Below, piece by piece: positions 44,501 through 52,548 of a stretch of DNA of 64,000 bases. Position 1 is the first letter of the stretch. Each line of letters starts with the position of its first letter. Made by a program: the position numbers and the translations under genes. The DNA is taken from contig CAJTQI010000012.1 in assembly GCA_910578645.1 (NCBI GenBank), positions 23,984-87,983 of the forward strand, given 5' to 3'. The notes beneath the pieces were generated by a model. It did not search any database and was not told the origin of the DNA. It worked only from the letters and a program-made list of their open reading frames with translations. The stretch is from an uncultured Lachnospiraceae bacterium (lineage in GTDB: Bacteria; Bacillota; Clostridia; Lachnospirales; Lachnospiraceae).

Positions 44501-46465
44501 GACCACCATATCCACAGTCACCTCATCCGCCCTCACTGTCTCCACCTCAAGCGTAAAAGACTCCTGCTCGTTATCACCGCCCGGCAGGGAATTGAACACA
44601 TATTCCTTAAGCCAGTCATTGTTATTGCCACATTTGATATACACCGGCGCATTTACTACCTCTATCTGACTGCCTGTGCCGTCTGTCAGGGCAGTCAGCT
44701 TATAATCGCCCCGCCCGGCGCCCACATAAAGAAACGCAGACGTGCTATCGGATGCATCCGTAAGGCCAAACGCATCCATTTCCCCTGGTTCTTCCGTATC
44801 TTCCTGAACCGCCATGCCATAGGCATCGAAAGGACGCATATTACCTTTTATCTGTTCCCTGCGCTCTACTTGATACAAATCCCCATTGGCTGCAGAGAGT
44901 TCTTTCACCTGCTTAAACACCACGACATAGTATTCTCCGTCCAAATTTTCAACCGGTTCCCCTGCTTCGTCCTCCGTTTTGTCCAAGACCGTCATATTGC
45001 CAGAATCATCCTTCTCCACCAATCTGCGCCATTGTCCTGTACCCATCATGCTTTCCGCATCAATCCCTAGCCTGCCATTTTCTCCATCCGTTGTACTGTC
45101 ATCCGGCGAATCCTCCTCTTTGCCAACCGTGCCGATGCCCTCCGTGTCCTGGCTGCCATCCTCTTCTGTGTCCTGGCCATCGCCTTCTTCTATATCCGGG
45201 CTACCCTCTCCCTCTGTGTCCGGGTTATCGCCTCCCTCTATATCCGGCTCGCCATCTCCTTCTGTACTCTGGCTATCGCCTTCTTCTATATCCGGGTTGC
45301 CCTCTCCCTCTGTATCCGGGTTATCGCCTCCCTCTATATCCGGCTCGTCCTCTTCTTCTGTGCTCTGGCTATCGTCCCCTTCTATATCCGGGCTGCCACC
45401 CGCACCTGCACCCGTATCTTCACCGCTTACACTGTTGTCCGCCGTATTTCCATCTCCCCCACTCCCGGTGTCCTTATCTGCTTCTTCCGGCTCTTGGTCA
45501 TTGTCAGGATTATCACACTCCCCCGGTTCACCGAAATAGTCGTCTTCTTTTCCGTATATAATCTGTGCCACGGTTCCTACATACTGATATTTTCCATTCT
45601 CATCGAGGCAGTATAATCCGGTGGCATAGGAATAACTTCCTATATCATATAGAAGAACATTCTCCGCCTCGTACAAATTCATGTCCTCTTGGGGCTGCTC
45701 CACCGCCGAGAACACCAAATGCCATTCCCCGTCTGCATCGTATTCATAAGATTCCGTACCCGGCCTGTCTGTCTCCGAATCTCCAAGCGCAACATAATCA
45801 TAACCCGTAACGTCCTCTCCCGCTCCAATCTTTTGATACGAGCCCAGGAACATCCCTTCCCGCATACCGGCCAAAGCTGCGGTATCAATATGTGTCACAT
45901 CATCTATGTATTGACTATCGAACAACAGTTCCCACCCCGGCCCCTGATTGGCAATGTCATGGACGCCGCCGTAAGCTTCCTCATATGTAATCCCGGGGAA
46001 ATTATGGACTGCGTCATCCACAACTACCTTACTAAATAAAGCTTCTCTGTCTGCCAGAGAACGGAAAGCCGGATTTTCAAACACCGCCGTCAAATCCTCT
46101 GCGAGGGCTGTCTGTCCGCTTGCCAGATATCCCATCGTCCCTGTGGAAAAACGGTATCGCTCCACACCCGTTATATTTCCGGCTCCATCCTCCGTCTGCA
46201 TATCATAATATGCCGACGACGGGACAATATCCAATATTTTATAAGGATTTTCTTCGTCATGCTCCTCCACTGTCCCGTTTATTCCCGTGAAAGATTCCTT
46301 CGCCAGAACGGAAACCGGATGCAGGCACCGCGCCACCTGATAACCGGTAAAAAACGTCACCAACATCACACACACCGCCAAGACAAAAGCAAGAACTGCC
46401 AGGATAGTATGGTTTCCTTTTATCTGATTCAGTTGTATGCCGCTTCTTCTTTTGTCCTTCTTCAT
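41540..46465 (-). CDS. Giant membrane-anchored surface protein of the pilus locus (DUF5057-like)
   Basis: The 1641-residue protein has one N-terminal membrane helix (about residues 20-43) and a large outer part. It carries 'NPYKILDIVPSSAYYDM' near residue 73 and a related 'ILEIQPSANLASDLYRT' near the middle, a pattern I associate with DUF5057-type proteins of Lachnospiraceae. A tandem 16-residue acidic repeat lies at residues 359-438. The C-terminal half has beta-rich, Ig-like and Rossmann-like patches. There is no sortase motif and no prepilin cleavage site. It is the last gene of the pilus locus, 18 bases after the PilW-like gene, so a role as a pilus-linked adhesin or tip partner is likely but inferred. 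Confidence 0.8.
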   Translation of the reverse strand: MKKDKRRSGIQLNQIKGNHTILAVLAFVLAVCVMLVTFFTGYQVARCLHPVSVLAKESFTGINGTVEEHDEENPYKILDIVPSSAYYDMQTEDGAGNITGVERYRFSTGTMGYLASGQTALAEDLTAVFENPAFRSLADREALFSKVVVDDAVHNFPGITYEEAYGGVHDIANQGPGWELLFDSQYIDDVTHIDTAALAGMREGMFLGSYQKIGAGEDVTGYDYVALGDSETDRPGTESYEYDADGEWHLVFSAVEQPQEDMNLYEAENVLLYDIGSYSYATGLYCLDENGKYQYVGTVAQIIYGKEDDYFGEPGECDNPDNDQEPEEADKDTGSGGDGNTADNSVSGEDTGAGAGGSPDIEGDDSQSTEEEDEPDIEGGDNPDTEGEGNPDIEEGDSQSTEGDGEPDIEGGDNPDTEGEGSPDIEEGDGQDTEEDGSQDTEGIGTVGKEEDSPDDSTTDGENGRLGIDAESMMGTGQWRRLVEKDDSGNMTVLDKTEDEAGEPVENLDGEYYVVVFKQVKELSAANGDLYQVERREQIKGNMRPFDAYGMAVQEDTEEPGEMDAFGLTDASDSTSAFLYVGAGRGDYKLTALTDGTGSQIEVVNAPVYIKCGNNNDWLKEYVFNSLPGGDNEQESFTLEVETVRADEVTVDMVVDADLVYLESGLNEFFDCVNGSVSISDNSTASMLGMEYIGQSGEGGTDMDEEVVGEILKRAANRLLPVIVDYEAACQEHYKDTNYQYLVRAFMKEDLSVFYSMINQNGGLMDNLKMNIDKTDKFPDREDNEYNYVNKNVYLTGGSVPFIYEDFHEEFDEDVAEGGFAEVTAAIKAENMTLPEEEQMSLSVSKARTIQYIIHYCVGTVGELDDLRILEIQPSANLASDLYRTVDDKGYTKLYWKTDAVQAEKQILYSRKTFDIENRVKSAAQFNGDWEDINGAYDMVFVGLDGQRLNRDGDTFKSPVYNKEELKGKAYHKGDESGVGLYDANDITEQKMEDLFAYMEAGYPVLVEDNCFRKGTAQRALADDVNTKYIEEETFMYRFLSGAVSDERLKERIYTVSDAVSSPMFMALLKAEKPKVELLSPDGGEADKVQRLQPDKKGGCYGSIAYEVKNNRGGEYTQDVSVNLYVDINYDGIFGQEELWESVDEDNVIYVAFESIGAGILPFKLEVTDVGNRFKRDSVQGYFEVENAYTEEIKVLQVTEERENSDVNLQEMFERHENSVLAYYLRGIQEIANVSLQFETVGAKELASRLEENAGYLSAWDVVVLTMDNAVTVDTVTAAITNYVGEGRSLLVCSQDGDGNRMGLGAGLLGQAAESRTYVSLGMDGASGYYRYAGLTPDMFGPRTALQCEQVNEGSIAYYPYRMEEKVFSFGGQSALRAADYLLACGTLKEDKEGACVTAWYTFGGTQDSAYGISPRDVRNNYYCYSKGNVVWLGQAHYPYTYDTQNNQAPDGAEGSSECMLFANALMAAYRAGVHGPDVAVVSGFASDSARIQSISVPFDQEWSNMPDDTPGILDSTVDVYFRFAEGNIAMDKDTEIRFYYEDPEGTETDLGGRKVKATPFESGLWTVQDNQLAEAYEGSLQTGKTYQIQAPVVALRTNEGMDNADIYVVLISDIKRGGRTYQVTGAGQVSLTRTRLFRLE
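45152..45391 (-). repeat. Five 48-base tandem repeats in the giant surface protein gene
   Basis: Five units of 48 bases encode the 16-residue acidic unit of the type PDIEGGDNPDTEGEGN. Units 2 and 4 are nearly identical and units 3 and 5 are closely related, giving a 96-base higher-order pattern. Copy changes would keep the reading frame and alter the length of a stalk-like segment. Confidence 0.9.
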
Positions 46466-46483
46466 ATGGCCGTTTCTTCCGTT

Positions 46484-49345
46484 TCAATCTATTTTTACCC
46501 ATTTACTTCCCGTGGACGCACATTCCCACTTCCCGTAAACAACAGACGAATGCCCTTTCTTCTTCAGGGTCACTGTGTAGACATCCTTACCGCTGTCATA
46601 ATCATACTCTGCCGTAAGTTCCGTCCACCGGGCGTCTTCCCCCGTCTGGTCGGACGTCTCATAGAGCAGATAACCTTGCATGTCTTTTACAAAACGGCTG
46701 CCTTGCCAGGATGGAAAGCCGTCCTCCGACGGAAGCGGAAGCTCCATCTTCCACAGGTGCCCGTCTACCCAAAGTTCGATGCACGCTTTCCAGTGGGATA
46801 TGCAAGTGGTAGTCCCATATTGGACAACCGACCACTTATCTTTTCCGGCTTCGTACTTATAGGTACCGTAATTATACAAGAACTCCATTTTCCCACTCGT
46901 TTCCCTGGATGCCAAGGTGACTGTATAGCTGTCCCCGGAGCCGTTGACTCCCGGCAAATATTTGCATGTCACCGTCACCTTCCCATTGCCAAGACTGCCT
47001 AGCCTGCTCCCGTCTTCTGCGTATTTTTCAATGTCACAGTCCTTGCTCTGTTCTCCCGGATTCTGAAGCTCAAAAGGAAAATCCCTGTCTGACGGCACCG
47101 GAAAGACCGTCCACCGCTCCTGCCCCTGCTCATCCGGCAGGCGCAGGTTCAGCCCCGTATCAATCTTCAAAGTCATCGTACATTGGGGCTGCTCATAATA
47201 ATGGTTCGAAAAATCCGTCCCAAAATTATGCTTAAGCAGATAGTCGTATTCCCCGGGAGCGGAATTGTTCTGGTATTCATACCCCGTCACGATATGGTAA
47301 GTCCCGCAGGCTTCCTCGATGTTGTTATCATTATTTTTCCGCATAAACGGCTCCCCGTCCAGGCCGCCGCCCGGATGAACCGAAATGCAGCCTCCGGGAA
47401 ATTCATTCGACTCGTATGACATTGTCTCAGGATTGTATCCGCACACCCATGTCCAATTTTTTCTCTCTTCTCCCTCGCCTTTATAGACGGAAAATCTGAC
47501 ATGCCGACGGATATCCTCCTCCATAATATTTTGCACATCCCCTATCCATACTTTTTCCATTACCCTGTCACTGCCGTCTGTAAAAGAAAAATGCTCACAA
47601 TAATCCGGATTGTCGTTGGGATAAACCACCCCGTTGCACTTGAGCGAGATGGACGGCGGCTCCAGTCTTCCATAAAACAATGCGCTTGCCTGGTAACGTT
47701 CTCCGATATATTTCCCCGAAGTAACGTCCGTGTGGGCCATATATTCATCCACAATCACGTTCCGTCCATCTTCTATGCAGCCTTCAATCTCCCCATGATG
47801 ATTCTCAATCGTTTCATTGGACACCGGAACAAGGAGCTGAAAAAATATCTGGTAGGAGCGGTTTAACTCCAATCCAAACATATCCGGCAAAAACCGGATG
47901 TTTTTATCTTCCGTATAGTACATTGCCACCCGGTCGCCAGCCGCCATATTGTTGTCAAGCTCCCTGACGCGCACGCACATTACATACCTGTCCCACTCCC
48001 TTAACCCGTCATACATATAGTCGTAAGTCATCCCTGTCGTCTCGTCGTTATCCGTACAGAATTTCAAGCCAGGCTGCATGGGATAATCACCTGTAACGCC
48101 TTCGCTCACCTTCAATGTCAGCCTGCCGTTTACAGACGGTATGGCAGATGCCGCTCTTGCCCTGCTTCCCCCATCTTTGGACGCAGCCAGCGCCGAAACC
48201 GCTTCAACCACAATTTCATCCCCCGCATTGGCGTTTGAAGCAATCCTGATTTCCGCCTTCCTGCCGTCAGAGGACACAATCTCTGCCGGGCTGTTCTCTA
48301 CAATTTTCCAACCGCACAGCTCCCAATCCTTGTCCAGATTATCCGACATACAGCTTTGGGCGGCACACCTGCTTCCTAACAGGTTGCCCTGGGCAATTCC
48401 CTCCACCGTAACCGTACTTCCAGGCTTTATACTTCCTTCGACGCGGCTTAATTGCACACCCGTAACGCGCTTTACATAAACCCGTACTTTTTTCGTGGCG
48501 CTTTCATCTTGATAGGCCGCAGGGGTCACCTTCACGGTAAAACTCTGTCTCGTTTCATCCTTTCCGACAACTAAATTGCCGTCTTCGGTTATGGACGAGC
48601 CATTTTCCGGCCCTCCGTCCATCTCCCATCTGACCGATTTATCCTTGTCACTACCATCCACCACGGGCGCCGGGAAGGTATAACGGTCCCCCGGCTCCAA
48701 TATGACATCGGCCGGCGGCGTAATCGTAAACCTATCGGCCCTCTTCATAGGCTCCACATGAATCTTGTTCAGGGCCACCCGGTTACGCACCGTCACATTA
48801 TTGGAAGTCGTATACTCCCTGCCACCGTTTTCAAAAGTCAAAGATATCATGACGACTCCGCTCCGGGCAAACTGTGAAATATTGAAATGCACTTCCTTCA
48901 CATGCTGTGCCAAAAGCGCTCTGTCATCGTCGTTAAAAACCGGCTCCGGATGGTCAGCGTCTATCACGGTATCGCTTGTGTTAAAGTAAATCGCCTCATC
49001 TTCTTTGTTCCAGTCAAAGCGGTAACTGGGATTATCACTGTTACCGTCTTTCCGATTCACTACAACAAGAATCTTGGCTTCCGGCTCGCCGTCAAACTCG
49101 TCGTCTTTTAGCGCCATCTTTGTTCCGTCACCGTAATTAATACTGTCCGTCGTATCAATAATAACATCCGAAATCCGATTCAGCGCAAGCTGTGCCTCCT
49201 GTTGCAGCATAATATCCATATTTGCGGAAGTATAGCTCCTGGAGGCGACAATGATAAAACCGCATACCGTTATCATCACGATTGCCAGAATCGCCACCGC
49301 TATGATAAGTTCCACAAGCGTGAAACCTTTTTCATCACTTTTCAT
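46484..49345 (-). CDS. PilW/GspJ-like minor pilin with large Ig-like ectodomain
   Basis: The 953-residue protein has a class III/type IV prepilin start: a 7-residue leader ending in Gly, then FTLVELIIAVAILAI with Glu at position 5. Minor pilins of the PilW/GspJ group are usually 200-300 residues; this one has a much longer outer part with repeated beta-sandwich-like segments (for example 'ADVILEPGDRYTFPAPVVDGSDKD' and 'VRVYVKRVTGVQLSRVEGSIKPGSTVTV', around residues 210-330), which resemble bacterial Ig-like domains. It sits after the FimT-like gene and before the giant surface protein. It is probably a tip component. Confidence 0.82.
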   Translation of the reverse strand: MKSDEKGFTLVELIIAVAILAIVMITVCGFIIVASRSYTSANMDIMLQQEAQLALNRISDVIIDTTDSINYGDGTKMALKDDEFDGEPEAKILVVVNRKDGNSDNPSYRFDWNKEDEAIYFNTSDTVIDADHPEPVFNDDDRALLAQHVKEVHFNISQFARSGVVMISLTFENGGREYTTSNNVTVRNRVALNKIHVEPMKRADRFTITPPADVILEPGDRYTFPAPVVDGSDKDKSVRWEMDGGPENGSSITEDGNLVVGKDETRQSFTVKVTPAAYQDESATKKVRVYVKRVTGVQLSRVEGSIKPGSTVTVEGIAQGNLLGSRCAAQSCMSDNLDKDWELCGWKIVENSPAEIVSSDGRKAEIRIASNANAGDEIVVEAVSALAASKDGGSRARAASAIPSVNGRLTLKVSEGVTGDYPMQPGLKFCTDNDETTGMTYDYMYDGLREWDRYVMCVRVRELDNNMAAGDRVAMYYTEDKNIRFLPDMFGLELNRSYQIFFQLLVPVSNETIENHHGEIEGCIEDGRNVIVDEYMAHTDVTSGKYIGERYQASALFYGRLEPPSISLKCNGVVYPNDNPDYCEHFSFTDGSDRVMEKVWIGDVQNIMEEDIRRHVRFSVYKGEGEERKNWTWVCGYNPETMSYESNEFPGGCISVHPGGGLDGEPFMRKNNDNNIEEACGTYHIVTGYEYQNNSAPGEYDYLLKHNFGTDFSNHYYEQPQCTMTLKIDTGLNLRLPDEQGQERWTVFPVPSDRDFPFELQNPGEQSKDCDIEKYAEDGSRLGSLGNGKVTVTCKYLPGVNGSGDSYTVTLASRETSGKMEFLYNYGTYKYEAGKDKWSVVQYGTTTCISHWKACIELWVDGHLWKMELPLPSEDGFPSWQGSRFVKDMQGYLLYETSDQTGEDARWTELTAEYDYDSGKDVYTVTLKKKGHSSVVYGKWECASTGSKWVKID

Positions 49346-49417
49346 GGTTTTGCGGCTCCTTTCCGTTCATTTTTGCACCGCCTCCCACACTGTCATCCAG
49401 TCCTTAGTCTTCATCCA

Positions 49418-49957
49418 CTACGGACTGCCAATAAGTTCTTTTGTGGTTTTTCCCGTAAGTTCTTCCAAGTGGATACGGTAATTCTTGCTCCCACCCTGTA
49501 CATAAATATCAGATACGGTTGTCTCACCCCTGAAAGAACCTGAACTTCTGTCAAAATAAATTTCCCACATCCCATCTTCCAGGGTAGGTACCGCATCCAA
49601 CGTCTTCACGGGAAGCTCGTCACCGCCCTTTGAAGAACCGACTCTACACCTTCGCCCGCCTATTTTCCTGGCTCCTTCGTTTCCTGCCGTCCAAGGCTCG
49701 GCGTCCTCTTTTCTGGTCTGCAACTCACTGTAAACATTTCCGTCTCTTCCTCTATAGATAACCAGTCTCACATTTCCCTGTCCCCGGCTCATGGCGGCTA
49801 CCTTGCAATCCGCTATGGCACCCATAATGCCGTCCGCACAAGTCCTAGCGTCAGCGCTGACAATCAATCCCACGGACAACGTCAACGTGGCGGTAAGGGC
49901 AACTCCAAGAGCCATGACAACAATCAATTCCACAAGGGATAATCCTTGGTCACTCAT
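49418..49957 (-). CDS. FimT/GspH-like minor pilin
   Basis: An ATG at 49957 starts a 5-residue leader (MSDQG) followed by LSLVELIVVMALGVALTATL, a type IV prepilin helix with Glu at position 5. The frame is open upstream to 50044, but the longer version would give an unusually long leader. The mature protein is about 174 residues and has a GspH-like beta region with charged loops. It lies between the PilX-like and PilW-like genes. It is a likely minor pilin of the tip complex. Confidence 0.82.
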   Translation of the reverse strand: MSDQGLSLVELIVVMALGVALTATLTLSVGLIVSADARTCADGIMGAIADCKVAAMSRGQGNVRLVIYRGRDGNVYSELQTRKEDAEPWTAGNEGARKIGGRRCRVGSSKGGDELPVKTLDAVPTLEDGMWEIYFDRSSGSFRGETTVSDIYVQGGSKNYRIHLEELTGKTTKELIGSP

Positions 49958-50021
49958 ACATGTTAATCTCCATTTTTGCGCATGTTTTTCACACGAATCC
50001 TCCATTGTCCTGGCAAGGACT

Positions 50022-52508
50022 TTATTTCTTAATCCAATTCTCATACCTTACAATCTTGGAATAATCAATGTTCAGATTCCCTGACTCATCCACATCCGCC
50101 GCCTCATACCCGCCCAGAATCATCCCTGGGCCGTTATAAAAAACATTGGCAGGCACATTGGTGTCTCCCTCAAACTCAGACTCCGCCTGCAATACGGCAT
50201 AGACCCCTTCACCATCTTTTTTAACCGTGACAGAATCGGCTATCCGAATCCTGCCGCTAGCAATAATCAAACCCTGGAAATTTGAGGTCACTTCCACATC
50301 TCCTATGGCCACCACCAGCCTGAGCTTTGAATCCGCCACCTCGTAGATACCGCCCGGCTGTGTTTCACTGTCTACCAACACCGCCTTAAGCATCTCTGTC
50401 CCTTGTCCCGTAATAAATTCGGCTTTGCCGCCTTTCTCCTCCAGATAATCCTCCAGTCCCGCCGCGCCCTCTGACGCGCCGGCAGGCGTCTTTAGCCTAA
50501 TCAGATTTTCAAACACCGTATCCTGGAAGCCTTCCTCTTCTTCCATCAGACTGCTATTTAAATTCCTATAGTATCTGCTGCAACGCTCCATCGTCTCACG
50601 CAGTTGTTCCGAAGCGTCTTCCGTTCCGGACAAAAGCCCGACCAGATGTCTCCCCTGCGCATCTGTCATGACATCTCCTGTGGATGTATCCATAACGGAC
50701 ACCATGCCGTTACCTGACAGCACGTATCCTTGTGCATTCTCCCTAATCTTGATGCCGCCGGACACATACTGGTTGAAATAATGGTCCAGACTGGACTTAT
50801 TGCCGTCCACGTTATAATACCGGGCAAAATATTCCGACGCCTGCCCACCATCCATCACCAGATACAAATAAACCTGCTCTTTCTCAGGCAAATAGAGGAA
50901 CCTGACGCCTTTGGCGGCTCCTGCCTTGTTTAACTTCGTGACCGCCTGCACCACATCCCCGGGTTCTGCCTCTCCCAAATCACCTGCCATAATATCCGAA
51001 ATGCCGTAGTCGGCTAGTTTCCCGCCGCCTAGTTTGTCCGTACTTTTGCCGGCATCCACAATCCTGAAATCCACTCCCTGCGCCTCATACCCTGGCAGGC
51101 TGCCCATCATCCGGGTCCAAGTGTCAAAGGACATGGGATTTTGTCCAATCACCGTCCTGCCATCCAATGTGCCGATACATTCCGGCGGCACAAGGTATGC
51201 AATCTGATTACTCTTGACAGAAATGGACTCACCCATCAACACATGAGGAAGCCCATTGTCCGCTTCACCCTCCTGAGGCAGAGCCACATAAGCCCTTCCC
51301 CCGAGCTGCAATGTTGTAAGCCCGGTCAGGTCAACCGAAGAATCCTTCCCGTTGACCACAATGGAACTGCTCGTATCCGCCGGGTTAACGGCAAGATTCT
51401 CCTGCGTGGTTTTCGTCACGGTATCCGTATTGCCATACCCGTAATATTGTCCCGCCAGCGACACACTGCTACCCTTACCTGACAGAACCAAGTCATTGCC
51501 GATATACATCCTGCCCGACACATCCAGATGGCTTCCGTTCAATGCTAATCCCCTGGCATAAACGTTAGTGCAAAACTCTTCGCCGTCCTGCCGGCCCTCC
51601 TTGATAGACAAGGATGCCCCCTGATGAATCAATCCCGTAAAATTCGACGCGTTCCCGACTACAATATCACCGCCGGAAATCACATACCCGGCATCCTGCA
51701 CCGTCACCGTGCTGTTTTCCCCGATTATGATTCCTCCTTCTCCCTCATCGTCCACACCGCCGTACACACTCCCTTCAATATTGGCAATGAGTGCGCCGGC
51801 AAACTCGATACCTGCATCACCGACTAAGGCATAAGGATATAGCCTGTCGATGGTGCCCGCCTGTGTAAAACGCAGTTTGGGCACATCAATGGCAATATCC
51901 GTGTTGATAATGGACAGATAACCATTGCTGTCATAAAATTCAACACGGATATTTTTAATCTCCATACTGCCGTTGCCATCTAAATCGTCCGCGGGCAAAA
52001 ATACAGGCACCGCAGAATCCCAGACAGACTCCCTGACATGCCCGGAGGGGTTATTCTCATCCCAGAAGGCTTCGTCCACATAATCATGCAGCTTATCCTT
52101 ATCATACCGCTTAGAGGTTCCCGCCACGGATACACCCAAAAGCTTCTCCACAGATTCTGTATATGCCATAGCAAAATAACGCTCTCTGATTTCGTCTGTC
52201 CCCAGCCCGTCCCAGTTGCTTATCACCTCCTGGTATGCACTGCCCAGCGCCACTGACACCACGTCCCGCTTTATCCCCGCAACAATTTGCTCCACAACCG
52301 TCTCCGCAGAATAAAAACTGTTCTTTGCCTTCAAATCATTGATTTTAATGCGGTAGTTCAAATAAGATGCCCACAAGATAGCTGTCGCCAGCATACCAAT
52401 CAACGCTACGGCGATAATCACTATAACAATCGCCGAACCTCTGTCATCTCTCTTGTTCTGATTACCAGAAAACAACATTCCGTTTTCACAGGGCTTTCCC
52501 ATAAACAT
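50022..52508 (-). CDS. PilX/GspK-like minor pilin with large beta-rich ectodomain
   Basis: The 828-residue protein begins with a hydrophilic leader ending RDDRG, then SAIVIVIIAVALIGMLATAI, a pilin-like helix that lacks Glu at position 5. Lack of this Glu is the mark of GspK/PilX tip pilins, which start the fibre. The long outer part includes many Gly/Ser/Val repeats of beta-helix or polymer-like type (about residues 220-400: 'GSVYGG', 'GYVISGGDIVVGNASNF', 'SLSIKEG'). GspK is normally about 300 residues, so this is a strongly extended form. It lies between the PilV-like and FimT-like genes. Confidence 0.78.
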   Translation of the reverse strand: MFMGKPCENGMLFSGNQNKRDDRGSAIVIVIIAVALIGMLATAILWASYLNYRIKINDLKAKNSFYSAETVVEQIVAGIKRDVVSVALGSAYQEVISNWDGLGTDEIRERYFAMAYTESVEKLLGVSVAGTSKRYDKDKLHDYVDEAFWDENNPSGHVRESVWDSAVPVFLPADDLDGNGSMEIKNIRVEFYDSNGYLSIINTDIAIDVPKLRFTQAGTIDRLYPYALVGDAGIEFAGALIANIEGSVYGGVDDEGEGGIIIGENSTVTVQDAGYVISGGDIVVGNASNFTGLIHQGASLSIKEGRQDGEEFCTNVYARGLALNGSHLDVSGRMYIGNDLVLSGKGSSVSLAGQYYGYGNTDTVTKTTQENLAVNPADTSSSIVVNGKDSSVDLTGLTTLQLGGRAYVALPQEGEADNGLPHVLMGESISVKSNQIAYLVPPECIGTLDGRTVIGQNPMSFDTWTRMMGSLPGYEAQGVDFRIVDAGKSTDKLGGGKLADYGISDIMAGDLGEAEPGDVVQAVTKLNKAGAAKGVRFLYLPEKEQVYLYLVMDGGQASEYFARYYNVDGNKSSLDHYFNQYVSGGIKIRENAQGYVLSGNGMVSVMDTSTGDVMTDAQGRHLVGLLSGTEDASEQLRETMERCSRYYRNLNSSLMEEEEGFQDTVFENLIRLKTPAGASEGAAGLEDYLEEKGGKAEFITGQGTEMLKAVLVDSETQPGGIYEVADSKLRLVVAIGDVEVTSNFQGLIIASGRIRIADSVTVKKDGEGVYAVLQAESEFEGDTNVPANVFYNGPGMILGGYEAADVDESGNLNIDYSKIVRYENWIKK

Positions 52509-52548
52509 TATTCCCTTTCTACATTCAATACCCTAATACATGTCAGAA

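Noticed and set aside
44979..45539. Ser/Pro-rich plus-strand frame with repeats opposite the giant surface protein gene
   Set aside because: It mirrors the 48-base repeats of the real gene on the other strand; no ribosome-binding site or family match.
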